Assembly: GCA_020054965.1 (NCBI GenBank)
Contig: JAIMZO010000011.1
Location: forward strand, 1 to 16,341
Source: Spirochaeta sp.
GTDB taxonomy: Bacteria; Spirochaetota; Spirochaetia; Sphaerochaetales; Sphaerochaetaceae
Direction of reading: 5' to 3'
DNA length: 16,341 nt
Under the pieces are notes generated by a model. It saw only the letters and a list, made by a program, of their open reading frames with translations, did not search any database and was not told the origin of the DNA. Each line of letters opens with the position of its first letter. Positions within the stretch are counted from its first letter, which is position 1. Both the position numbers and the translations under genes were made by a program. Shown here piece by piece: positions 5,171-12,705 of this stretch.

Positions 5171-8160
5171 TCTACCAGTACTACCCCCTCTCCATCGAAG
5201 CCGTTGACCTTGATGACCAATGGCTTTTCATTTCTTGCATGAATGAAGTGTTCTGTCTCTGAGACAATCTGGAGGGCCTTGAGTTTCTCATATCGCATTG
5301 AACCAGATCGATAGGCCGGGTTGATGGTCAGGTAGAGACAACCCAGGCTTGTCATGTTCTGGAAGAAGTGGGTCCCTTGGCTTGGTTCCACCTGGAATCC
5401 CTGTAGCCCAGTCTCAACAATTACCTTGCTCCTGGATATCTGTGACCAGGTTACGGGGATACCCAGCCATGGGTCACAACTGCCCAATCTTCCTGCTACC
5501 ACCAATACATAGTCTTTCTCTGCAATAACCATTGCTGCATTGAGTTTGTCGAGTTCCTTTGCCATGCTTTTCATCGAGGAAGCCGAGAACTGGTCGATTT
5601 TCAAGTAGATGATGTCCTGTACATGGTCAATCTTGCCGTTTCCCATCACCACATGGGAATGGATGGCAGCTCTCTCTCGTTCATGGTCGCTGATTGAGAC
5701 ATCACTCTCCTCGTTGCCTGCTGCGATAGGGCGAATCTGGAGAAGACTGAACTCCCTCATCTTTGGGGCAGCACGGTTCAGGTTTACCGCAAATTCGATT
5801 TCTACCGGTTTTCCCATTGCCTCGGTACCCAACTGAAGGACATCCCTGACGATGGCGGCTAGGGGGAAAGCGTCATACTTAAGGATTCCGTTGAAGGTGA
5901 TTACCTTCTCCCCTTCAGCCCTGACAGACTCGCTCAGCATACCGCTTGCCGAGTCATAGGTGCTTGCAATGTATCTGATGGCATCAGGATAAGCCCAGGA
6001 TTCACGGAAGTTGAGCAGTTCCAGGTTCTCAAGTCCCCCTTCTTCAAGTGGATGGTATCCACTTTTCATATTCAATGCGTAGAAGGTGTTCTGGCTGCTT
6101 GTCTGGTTGCCACCAAGGAATTGGGCTGGACGTTTTGGGTGGGTAGGGCTGAATCGCAGGGCAGAGCCATTGTCCACCACTGACTTACCGAATCCGAAGC
6201 TGAGCATGCCGACCCCATCCTCAGGCTTCTCTCCCCCCAGGGGATAGTAGTTGAGGGATCGGGCAACCCCACTGATGTTTGGATACCAGTAAGGACCATG
6301 GTCGCTTCCTATGACCTGCTGGATGATGACAGCCATTTTCTCATCCTCGAGCATATGCTCGGTTGCCTTGAGATACTCCTTTGCACTGCGGAAGAAGGTG
6401 GAGGCCCAGACCGCACGCACCGCATCACAGAGCTCCTGGAGTCTTGCCTCGTCAGACCCTTGGTTGGGAAGCATGCATGTCTCATATACCCCGGCGAACG
6501 GTTGGAAGTGTGAGTCCTCCAGGAGGCTGGATGAGCGCACACAGATCGGCTGATGGATAACCTGGATGATTTCCGAGAGGTTCAGGACCAGCTCATTGCT
6601 CAATGGTTTTGAGAGGAATATGTTAAGCAAGGTCTCATCGGGAAGGTCCCCTGAGGCGATATCGTTGAGATCGTTTTCCTCGAGGAACTGGGTGAACTGA
6701 TCGGTGGTAACAACCACCGTACGAGGGATGGAGAGGTATACATCAGGGTATTTCTCAGGAAGCTTTGCTGCACGCAATACCATGTCGATGAAGGCAAGTC
6801 CTCGTCCTTTTCCTCCCAGTGATCCCCCTCCTATCCGGCTGAAGAAGAGCGTTTCGTCATAGTTGTCCCTACTGAATTGGGCAATGACTCCCTTGGTTCT
6901 CTCCTTGCGGTAGTTGCGGATGATTTCCGTCATCTGTTGCTGTACTACCTTTGCATCCCCATTGGCAGGGATCTTCAAGTCCTTGATCCTTGCAGCAATG
7001 GCGTAAAGGCTCTGTGCCCTGAGCCATCGTGAAAAGTCATTTCTCCTGGAGTGGAAAGCGAAGCTTTTCGTGGGGACCTTGGGAAGGACCCTCTGCAGGT
7101 CGCGCATGGTCTCTGCGCGGGCAATCTCCTCCATTGTATCGGGGTCTCGGAAGATAAAAGGGCCGAATCCATAATGTTTGGTCATGAACTTGTTCAGTTC
7201 AAACAGGAGTGCTGAATTGTTCTTCCAGAGGAAATACGCTCCTGCTTCCTCTGCCATCTCCTGGGCAGTGTTGTCACTGCTTTGGATCAGTATTGGGATT
7301 TCTGGATCTCTTGCATGAACCATTTTGGTAAGATACAGGCCTGCATACTTGTCCTGCTGGCCCTCCTTGAGGTAGGACATATCGGTGATGATACCCAGGA
7401 TATTGCGTTGATACTTGCTATAGAGCTCCTGGGCCTCCTCATAGGTCCTGGCAAGCGCAATCTTCGGTCTACCACGCATCCTGAGGGTTTTTCCCCAGTT
7501 GTTCAGTGCTTCAAGGATGGCTGAGCGATTCTGTTGGATCAAGGTGGTGTACATCATGGGTAGGTAGGATGAGTAGAACCGTACTGAGTCCTCTACCAGG
7601 ATGATCAGCTGGACATCTGCTTCCTGGGTGTCATGGTCAAGGTTCATCCTATCCTCTACCAGCTTGATCATGGCAAGGAAGATGGTGGGATCGCCCTGCC
7701 AATAGAAGAAATAGTCTATGTCCTTGCAGTCTGATCCCTTGATCATCTTGTTTCGCTTATGGCTGGAGGAGGGGGAGAGTGCAATGACCGGCATCTGCGG
7801 ATTGCTCTTCTTGATGGTTGTAGCCAACTGCTCAACAGAGTCGGTCCCGAGGTCGAGCATGGTGACAACCAGATCAAAAGACCTCTGGCTCAAGAGATTC
7901 AGCGCTTCTTCCGCGGTACTGGTATGGGTGAACTTTGGTGGGTTGTTCAGCCCAAGCTGGGTGTATTCGAGGTATAATTCTTCCTCAACCCGTCCATCTT
8001 CCTCAAGGAGGAAACGGTCATAGTCGTTGCAGATGAGCAGCACGTTGTAGATATGTTTCAGCATCAGGTTGCTGAATGGCAACCAGGTTGGGTCAAGTGT
8101 ATACATAACAGGTATTTTATCATGGGAGAGGAAGTTTGCATATTGTTTCAGCGTATTCAT
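5167..8160 (-). CDS. Receiver-domain / PPDK-type ATP-grasp fusion protein of unknown function
   Basis: This 997-residue cytoplasmic protein begins with two receiver-like domains. The first (about 37-170) lacks the phospho-Asp in the expected place (Met101 follows FDLVVT), although Asp103 is nearby. The second (about 185-325) looks functional, with an acidic pair Glu190-Asp191, Asp260 as the likely phosphoacceptor, Ser294/295 and Lys313. A pyruvate-phosphate-dikinase N-terminal (ATP-grasp) domain follows, with glycine loop IGGGSLGGKGRG (443-454), VRSSSLLED (541-549), FAGVYET (555-561) and the closing LLQIRP (806-811). The phosphohistidine swivel domain (G-x-T-S-H) and the PEP-binding barrel are absent, so it cannot be an ordinary PEP synthase despite likely annotation as one. 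The last 175 residues form an unassigned domain containing EPSQGTHFFQN (His931). I recall similar roughly 990-residue proteins in Bacteroidetes. No clear ribosome binding site precedes the ATG at 8160, so the start is uncertain; Met19 is an alternative. Confidence 0.85.
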   Translation of the reverse strand: MNTLKQYANFLSHDKIPVMYTLDPTWLPFSNLMLKHIYNVLLICNDYDRFLLEEDGRVEEELYLEYTQLGLNNPPKFTHTSTAEEALNLLSQRSFDLVVTMLDLGTDSVEQLATTIKKSNPQMPVIALSPSSSHKRNKMIKGSDCKDIDYFFYWQGDPTIFLAMIKLVEDRMNLDHDTQEADVQLIILVEDSVRFYSSYLPMMYTTLIQQNRSAILEALNNWGKTLRMRGRPKIALARTYEEAQELYSKYQRNILGIITDMSYLKEGQQDKYAGLYLTKMVHARDPEIPILIQSSDNTAQEMAEEAGAYFLWKNNSALLFELNKFMTKHYGFGPFIFRDPDTMEEIARAETMRDLQRVLPKVPTKSFAFHSRRNDFSRWLRAQSLYAIAARIKDLKIPANGDAKVVQQQMTEIIRNYRKERTKGVIAQFSRDNYDETLFFSRIGGGSLGGKGRGLAFIDMVLRAAKLPEKYPDVYLSIPRTVVVTTDQFTQFLEENDLNDIASGDLPDETLLNIFLSKPLSNELVLNLSEIIQVIHQPICVRSSSLLEDSHFQPFAGVYETCMLPNQGSDEARLQELCDAVRAVWASTFFRSAKEYLKATEHMLEDEKMAVIIQQVIGSDHGPYWYPNISGVARSLNYYPLGGEKPEDGVGMLSFGFGKSVVDNGSALRFSPTHPKRPAQFLGGNQTSSQNTFYALNMKSGYHPLEEGGLENLELLNFRESWAYPDAIRYIASTYDSASGMLSESVRAEGEKVITFNGILKYDAFPLAAIVRDVLQLGTEAMGKPVEIEFAVNLNRAAPKMREFSLLQIRPIAAGNEESDVSISDHERERAAIHSHVVMGNGKIDHVQDIIYLKIDQFSASSMKSMAKELDKLNAAMVIAEKDYVLVVAGRLGSCDPWLGIPVTWSQISRSKVIVETGLQGFQVEPSQGTHFFQNMTSLGCLYLTINPAYRSGSMRYEKLKALQIVSETEHFIHARNEKPLVIKVNGFDGEGVVLVD

Positions 8161-8248
8161 AAAATTGATTGAAAATTCAATTTTTATGTATATTTTTGTA
8201 CGATAGGGTAAATATTAAAAATATAATCATGTTTTTCGCAATTCGACG
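8161..8248. promoter_or_regulatory. AT-rich divergent promoter region with inverted repeat
   Basis: This region separates the leftward ATP-grasp gene from gdhA. A perfect inverted repeat, ATTGAA-AA-TTCAAT (8168-8181), lies 8 bp before the leftward start codon, nested in a longer repeat AAAATTGA/TCAATTTT (8161-8168 with 8177-8184). On the minus strand, TTGCGA followed about 17 bp later by an AT-rich TTAATAT could be a promoter for the leftward gene. The repeat sits where a ribosome binding site should be, and none is visible there. Confidence 0.4.
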
Positions 8249-8277
8249 TTGACATATCGATATAGCGGGTTTACGCT
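8249..8277 (+). promoter_or_regulatory. Candidate gdhA promoter with palindrome in the spacer
   Basis: TTGACA at 8249-8254 is a perfect -35 box. With 17-bp spacing the -10 position reads TACGCT (8272-8277), a poor match, so the promoter may need an activator. The 10-bp palindrome ATATCGATAT (8254-8263) lies in the spacer and could be an operator. A start point near 8284 would leave a leader of about 47 bases before the ATG at 8331. Confidence 0.45.
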
Positions 8278-8330
8278 TTTTGGACAAGCAACAGCGTGTT
8301 GCAGCACAGACCAAGGAGAAAAGTCTAGGT

Positions 8331-9668
8331 ATGTATACCCTTGAATCAGTAATGAAAGAACTGGAGAGAAAGAATCCCGCCGAACCTGAGTTCATCCAGG
8401 CCGTCAGCGAGGTGGTGGAGAGTGTCCTTGACGTGGTCAATGAGAATCCTGTCTATGAAAAGCACCGGATTCTCGAGAGAATGACCGAACCCGACCGGGT
8501 GTACACCTTTCGGGTCGAGTGGGAGGATGATGAAGGGAATCTTCAAGTAAATCGTGGATATCGAGTTCAATTCAATAATGCAATCGGACCTTACAAGGGA
8601 GGTCTCCGTTTCCACTCCAGTGTTACCCTCGGTACACTGAAGTTCCTTGGTTTTGAACAGACACTGAAGAATAGCCTTACCACACTCCCCATGGGTGGTG
8701 GCAAGGGAGGCAGTGATTTCAATCCACGTGGCAAGAGTGATAGTGAAATACTCCGCTTCTGTCGTTCTTTCATGACTGAGTTGCAGAAATATATCGGTCC
8801 AGAGACAGACGTACCTGCTGGGGATATTGGGGTAGGAGCTCGTGAGATTGGTTTTCTCTATGGACAGTATAAGCGTATCAGGGGAGAGAATACGGGCGTT
8901 CTGACCGGTAAGGGCCTTGGCTTTGGGGGGTCCCTGGTTCGCCCTGAGGCTACAGGCTATGGAACCATGTACTTTGCCCAGGCTATGCTTGAGATACATC
9001 AGGACAGTTTGGAAGGGAAACGGATCTCCCTCAGTGGATTCGGGAACGTGGCTTGGGGAGCGGCAATGAAGGCGACTGAATTGGGAGCCAAGGTGGTTGC
9101 GATCAGTGGCCCTGATGGGTATATCTACGATGAAGAGGGAGTAGGGACTCCTGAGAAGTGGGCCTTCATGCAGTATCTGCGTTCTTCAAACAATGATGTG
9201 GTTGCTCCCTATGCTGAACGATTTGGAGCGAAATTCGTTGCAGGAAAGAAGCCTTGGGAAGTCCCTGTTGATCTTGCATTCCCCTGTGCCATCCAGAACG
9301 AGTTGGATAAGGAAGACGCTGAATCCCTTGTTGCGAATGGGGTCAAGTATGTTGTTGAGACTTCAAATATGGGTTGTACGGCTGATGCAGCGACATACTT
9401 CATTGAGCAACGTATACCCTATGCCCCAGGCAAGGCTGCCAATGCGGGGGGGGTTGCCGTCAGTGGACTTGAGATGAGTCAGAATGCCATGCATCTTTCC
9501 TGGAGCGCTGAAGAGGTCGATGAGAAGTTGAAGGGTATCATGGGGAAAATCCATCAATCATGCATCTTGGAAGGCCGGGAAGATGATGGGTATATCAACT
9601 ATGTGAAGGGAGCAAATATTGCTGGCTTCAAGAAGGTTGCCGATACCATGGTGCAACTCGGCTATTAA
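8331..9668 (+). CDS. gdhA: NADP-type glutamate dehydrogenase
   Basis: GdhA interconverts 2-oxoglutarate plus ammonia and glutamate, joining carbon and nitrogen metabolism in the cytoplasm. From the ATG at 8331 the protein has 445 residues, close to the 447 of E. coli GdhA, and its N-terminus (MYTLESVMKELERKNP) aligns with the E. coli one. An upstream TTG at 8280 would add 17 residues but overlaps the predicted promoter. AAGGAGA at 8313-8319 is the likely ribosome binding site, with slightly long spacing. Active-site residues are present: Lys89 (GPYKGG), Lys113, catalytic Lys125 (PMGGGKGG) and Asp165 (VPAGDIGVG). The dinucleotide fold begins at SLSGFGNVAWGA. The C-terminal APGKAANAGGVAVSGLEMSQN motif is intact. 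The close match to the E. coli-type hexameric class suggests NADPH and a biosynthetic role. It is divergent from the receiver/ATP-grasp gene and ends in its own terminator. Confidence 0.97.
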   Translation: MYTLESVMKELERKNPAEPEFIQAVSEVVESVLDVVNENPVYEKHRILERMTEPDRVYTFRVEWEDDEGNLQVNRGYRVQFNNAIGPYKGGLRFHSSVTLGTLKFLGFEQTLKNSLTTLPMGGGKGGSDFNPRGKSDSEILRFCRSFMTELQKYIGPETDVPAGDIGVGAREIGFLYGQYKRIRGENTGVLTGKGLGFGGSLVRPEATGYGTMYFAQAMLEIHQDSLEGKRISLSGFGNVAWGAAMKATELGAKVVAISGPDGYIYDEEGVGTPEKWAFMQYLRSSNNDVVAPYAERFGAKFVAGKKPWEVPVDLAFPCAIQNELDKEDAESLVANGVKYVVETSNMGCTADAATYFIEQRIPYAPGKAANAGGVAVSGLEMSQNAMHLSWSAEEVDEKLKGIMGKIHQSCILEGREDDGYINYVKGANIAGFKKVADTMVQLGY

Positions 9669-9697
9669 TTGTAGCGTCCCCTTCGGGGTGTGTATCA

Positions 9698-9734
9698 GGA
9701 GGGCCTCCAGTATGTTGGGGGCCCTTCACTTTTT
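9698..9734 (+). terminator. Intrinsic terminator after gdhA
   Basis: AGGGCCTCC at 9700-9708 pairs with GGGGGCCCT at 9717-9725 (nine pairs, one wobble), extended by two more pairs at the base (9698-9699 with 9726-9727), over an 8-nt loop. TTTTT follows at 9730-9734. A smaller CCCC-TTC-GGGG hairpin (9678-9688) lies just before it. Confidence 0.85.
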
Positions 9735-9948
9735 CAAGCAGCACTAGCCATCACACAAAATATCCGATGTGATCATATGTCAATGATCCTCAATGAGCAC
9801 GAAATATGCACCTGATTCCTACCCTCTGTGAGGGGATGCTTCATCAGTGGTTCTCGTATTGCCAGCAAGGAATAAGAAGAAATTTCCAATTCTCTATTCG
9901 TCCATTTCCAACGGTATCAATACGCATTATTTAAGAGACGATACATGA

Positions 9949-9977
9949 TTGCTATAAAACCTGTATAACACTATATA
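9949..9977 (+). promoter_or_regulatory. Candidate nrdJ promoter
   Basis: TTGCTA (9949-9954) and TATATA (9972-9977) have 17-bp spacing and match the -35 and -10 consensus at four of six positions each. The -10 box falls within the first NrdR-box-like repeat. The resulting leader would be about 180 bases. Confidence 0.4.
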
Positions 9978-10007
9978 TAGCGTTATGTAACTTTATATAG
10001 CGCTATA
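9968..10007 (+). promoter_or_regulatory. Tandem NrdR-box-like operators upstream of nrdJ
   Basis: Box 1 is ACACTATATATAGCGT (9968-9983), whose core CTATATATAG is a perfect palindrome. It is very close to the known NrdR-box consensus (roughly ACACwATATATwGTGT). Box 2 (9988-10003) repeats TATATAGCG exactly 20 bp further on and continues into a perfect palindrome TATAGCGCTATA (9996-10007). NrdR is a zinc-finger/ATP-cone repressor that binds paired boxes upstream of ribonucleotide reductase genes. The nrdR gene itself is not in this window. Confidence 0.65.
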
Positions 10008-10059
10008 AATGTTGTATTGTCCGCTTGCCAAGTTCATTTCGCCATGGTATGGTAGATGA

Positions 10060-10079
10060 GGGTCGACGGGTTTCGACCC
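10060..10079 (+). promoter_or_regulatory. Leader stem-loop upstream of nrdJ
   Basis: GGGTCGA (10060-10066) pairs exactly with TCGACCC (10073-10079) over a 6-nt loop. The bases after it are T-rich but not a clean run, so it is probably a leader structure rather than a full terminator. It lies about 80 bases before the nrdJ start. Confidence 0.45.
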
Positions 10080-10161
10080 GCTTTCTTGCACCACTTCTCT
10101 GGCAGGAGAGAGGACACTATTTTCTTCAAGAATTGTGAATTAAAATATATAGAGGGATTAC

Positions 10162-12660
10162 ATGAGCGCTGCTAAGAATGAATTGAATCCGTTGGGTCGT
10201 AAGATTTTCCTTGACCGTTATGCACTGAAAGATGTCCGGAAGGAGACGTTGAAGGTTGGGGATGTTGTGGTTGCAGTAAGCAACCCCAAGACTGGTCAGA
10301 GAGAGATCGGAACGGTCACGGAATTGAACGATGGGGATGCCATCACCGTCAAGCTTGATGAAGGTACCATCTTGCACGTGAAACGTGAGGATGTTGACAA
10401 GCCGCTTGAGACCGACCCAGCACAGATGCTTGCTCGTGTAGCGAAAGGTATCGCTTCCCAAGAGAAACCGGAGGTGCGAGAGCAATGGGAAAAAGAGTTC
10501 AATTGGCTCCTGGAGGACTGGAAGTTTGTCCCTGGAGGCAGGATTCTCACTGGTGCGGGAACGGATCAGAACCTAACCTATTTCAACTGCTACGTGATCC
10601 CTTCCCCGAAGGACAGTCGTGGTGGCATCATAGCCTCTTTGGGCCAGATGACCGAAATTATGAGCCGAGGAGGGGGGGTAGGCATGAACATATCATCCCT
10701 CAGGCCACGGCACAGCTACGTCAAGGGCGTAAACGGCCGATCCAGCGGTTCGGTAAGCTGGGGCGGGCTCTTCAGCTTCGTAACCGGCCTGATTGAACAG
10801 GGTGGTTCCCGTCGTGGTGCCTTGATGCTGATTCTCAACGTTTGGCATCCTGATATTCTTGATTTCATTGAGTCCAAGCGTGAGATGGGCAAGATAACCA
10901 ATGCAAACATTTCTGTCGGAATTACCGACGATTTCATGGATGCGGTACGCAGTGACAGGGACTGGAATACCTATTTCCCTGATACCACCGACCCCGACTA
11001 CAACGAAAAGTGGGACGGTGATATCGAGAAATGGAAGAAGAGTGGGCATAAGGTCCAGGTGTACCAAACAATGAAAGCACGAAAGATTTGGGATGCCATT
11101 GTAGAGAGTGCCTGGGCAAGTGCCGAACCTGGGGTTTTCTTCATCGACCGCTACAACAAGATGTCCAACTCGTGGTACTACTCCTCCATCCAGAGCACCA
11201 ACCCCTGTGGGGAACAGGGTCTTCCGCCTTGGGGTGTGTGTAATCTTGGGTCCATCAACCTCAGTATGTTTGTGAAGGACAAGAAGGTGAACTACAAGGA
11301 CCTGGGCAGGGCGGTCCGCTTGGCAGTCCGTTTCCTTGACGATGTCATTGACGATACCCCCTACTTCTTCGAGGAGAACAGGAAACAGCAGCAAAGTGAG
11401 CGTCGTATCGGGCTGGGGACCATGGGTCTTGCCGATATGTTGATCAAGATGGAACTTGCCTATGGCAGCGAAGAGTCCCTGTCCTTTATTGAGGAGCTGT
11501 ACAAGTTCATCTGTGTTGAAGCCTATGCAGAGAGTTGTGATCTTGCAAAGGAGAAGGGAAGTTTCTCTCTCTTCGACGCTGAGAAGTTGCTTGAGAGCGG
11601 CTTCATGAAGCAGATGCCGGAAGAGATCCGGCAGAAAGTCCGTGAGCAGGGCTTGAGGAATGTCACCCTCCTGACGCAGGCCCCGACCGGGACCACCGGT
11701 ACGATGGTCAATACCTCCACTGGGATCGAGCCCTACTATTTCTGGGAGTGGGAGCGAACAGGAAGGATGGGAACGAACATCGAGCGGGTGAAGGTGTATG
11801 ACGACTGGATAAGGGAAAATCCCGGAGCGAAGAAGCCTGACTACTTCGTCTCTGCTATGGACCTTGCTCCCGAAGGGCATGTCAAGGTGCAGGCAGCAAT
11901 CCAGAAGTGGGTCGATTCCTCTATCTCCAAGACAGGCAATACTCCCAAGGAGTACACGATAGAGCAGACAGGCAAGCTCTATGAATTGCTTTATGACCTT
12001 GGTTGCAAGGGTGGTACCACCTATCGTGATGGATCACGTGATACACAGGTCTTGACGGTCAAGAAAGAGGAGAAGAAGGAAGCTCCTGTGGTGACCCGTT
12101 CCAGTGAACCCAAGGCACGGATACGCTCCACTGTCTTGAGGGGAACCACCTACCGAAAGGTCACTCCGATCGGAACGGCTTACATCACCGTAAATTGTGA
12201 TGGTCCGGACCCAAGCGATATTTTTGAGGTATTCATCAATGTAGCAAAGGTGGGCAGTGATGTGGCAGCCGATGCAGAGGGACTGGGAAGACTGATTAGC
12301 TTGTTGCTACGCATGCCTTCCCCCCTGACCCCGGACCAGCGTGCCCAGGCGATCATCAGCCAGCTTTCGGGGATCGGAAGTGGCCGCTCCATGGGATTCG
12401 GACGAAACCGGGTAATGAGCCTGCCTGATGCTGTAGCACAGGTGCTGCAACAGCATATCGGATCGACCGACTCCGACCGTGATGCCTCCCGTCTCCCTGA
12501 TGAGGATGATGAGGAAGATGATGATGGACAGCTGGACCTTGGTCTTCCTTCTTCCGGTAGCTCGGTGAAGCCAGATATCTGCCCGGTCTGTGGTAATGTC
12601 ACTTTTGTGAATATCGAAGGTTGCAAGAAATGTTTTTCTTGCGGCTATAGTGAGTGTTGA
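10162..12660 (+). CDS. nrdJ: Adenosylcobalamin-dependent (class II) ribonucleotide reductase
   Basis: NrdJ makes deoxyribonucleotides with adenosylcobalamin as radical source, so it works with or without oxygen. The 832-residue protein shows the class II landmarks: Cys143 in TYFNCYV and Cys360 in WGVCNLGS as the redox pair, and NPCGE at 347-351 with the thiyl Cys349 and Glu351. The 11-residue Cys349-Cys360 spacing equals that of the Thermotoga enzyme as I recall it. A TSCPD-type domain follows from about 655 to 755 (RSTVLRGTTYRKV onward), then an acidic linker (780-788, nearly all Asp/Glu). A C-terminal zinc-ribbon-like tail has Cys807, 810, 821, 824, 827 and 832. About 55 residues (25-80, starting VGDVVVAV) are inserted between the RYALKD and PLETDPAQM segments, where shorter homologues have only a few residues. 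No ATP cone is visible. AGAGGGA lies 5 bp before the ATG. Confidence 0.96.
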   Translation: MSAAKNELNPLGRKIFLDRYALKDVRKETLKVGDVVVAVSNPKTGQREIGTVTELNDGDAITVKLDEGTILHVKREDVDKPLETDPAQMLARVAKGIASQEKPEVREQWEKEFNWLLEDWKFVPGGRILTGAGTDQNLTYFNCYVIPSPKDSRGGIIASLGQMTEIMSRGGGVGMNISSLRPRHSYVKGVNGRSSGSVSWGGLFSFVTGLIEQGGSRRGALMLILNVWHPDILDFIESKREMGKITNANISVGITDDFMDAVRSDRDWNTYFPDTTDPDYNEKWDGDIEKWKKSGHKVQVYQTMKARKIWDAIVESAWASAEPGVFFIDRYNKMSNSWYYSSIQSTNPCGEQGLPPWGVCNLGSINLSMFVKDKKVNYKDLGRAVRLAVRFLDDVIDDTPYFFEENRKQQQSERRIGLGTMGLADMLIKMELAYGSEESLSFIEELYKFICVEAYAESCDLAKEKGSFSLFDAEKLLESGFMKQMPEEIRQKVREQGLRNVTLLTQAPTGTTGTMVNTSTGIEPYYFWEWERTGRMGTNIERVKVYDDWIRENPGAKKPDYFVSAMDLAPEGHVKVQAAIQKWVDSSISKTGNTPKEYTIEQTGKLYELLYDLGCKGGTTYRDGSRDTQVLTVKKEEKKEAPVVTRSSEPKARIRSTVLRGTTYRKVTPIGTAYITVNCDGPDPSDIFEVFINVAKVGSDVAADAEGLGRLISLLLRMPSPLTPDQRAQAIISQLSGIGSGRSMGFGRNRVMSLPDAVAQVLQQHIGSTDSDRDASRLPDEDDEEDDDGQLDLGLPSSGSSVKPDICPVCGNVTFVNIEGCKKCFSCGYSEC

Positions 12661-12677
12661 CCAAAGATTCAGCAATA

Positions 12678-12699
12678 CCTACTCTCACTAGGAGGTAGG
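12678..12699 (+). promoter_or_regulatory. Hairpin masking the ribosome binding site of the MFS gene
   Basis: CCTACTCTC (12678-12686) can pair with GGAGGTAGG (12691-12699) over a 4-nt loop: six standard pairs, two wobbles, one mismatch. The 3' arm holds the whole Shine-Dalgarno GGAGG of the following gene. The same AGGAGG can instead pair with CCTCCT at 12730-12735 in the coding region. Confidence 0.4.
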
Positions 12700-12705
12700 G
12701 AACAT

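Larger units (their letters stand above)
9735..10161. other. Gene-free region between gdhA terminator and nrdJ
   Basis: I see no credible coding region, tRNA or B12 riboswitch signature here. The left part (9735-9930) holds only a small CCCTC-TGT-GAGGG hairpin (9822-9834). The right part carries the candidate nrdJ promoter, the NrdR-box-like repeats and a leader hairpin, listed separately. The nrdJ ribosome binding site AGAGGGA is at 10151-10157. Confidence 0.6.

Noticed and set aside
5167..8160. Calling the leftward gene PEP synthase (ppsA)
   Set aside because: The N-terminal nucleotide-binding domain matches, but the phosphohistidine motif and PEP-binding barrel are missing and receiver domains are fused to it.
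8280..8330. TTG start adding 17 residues to GdhA
   Set aside because: It overlaps the predicted transcription start, and the ATG at 8331 matches the family N-terminus and length.
9765..9785. CRP/FNR-like site TGTGATCATATGTCA
   Set aside because: Only one half matches the consensus and it lies about 170 bp from the candidate promoter, just after a terminator.
9735..10161. Adenosylcobalamin riboswitch upstream of the B12-dependent reductase
   Set aside because: I looked for the conserved B12-box and core elements and found none; the visible signals fit NrdR control better.
10693..11880. Long open frame (395 codons) on the minus strand inside nrdJ
   Set aside because: It lies wholly opposite a clearly conserved gene, has no recognisable domain or plausible membrane pattern, and arises from codon bias of the + strand gene.
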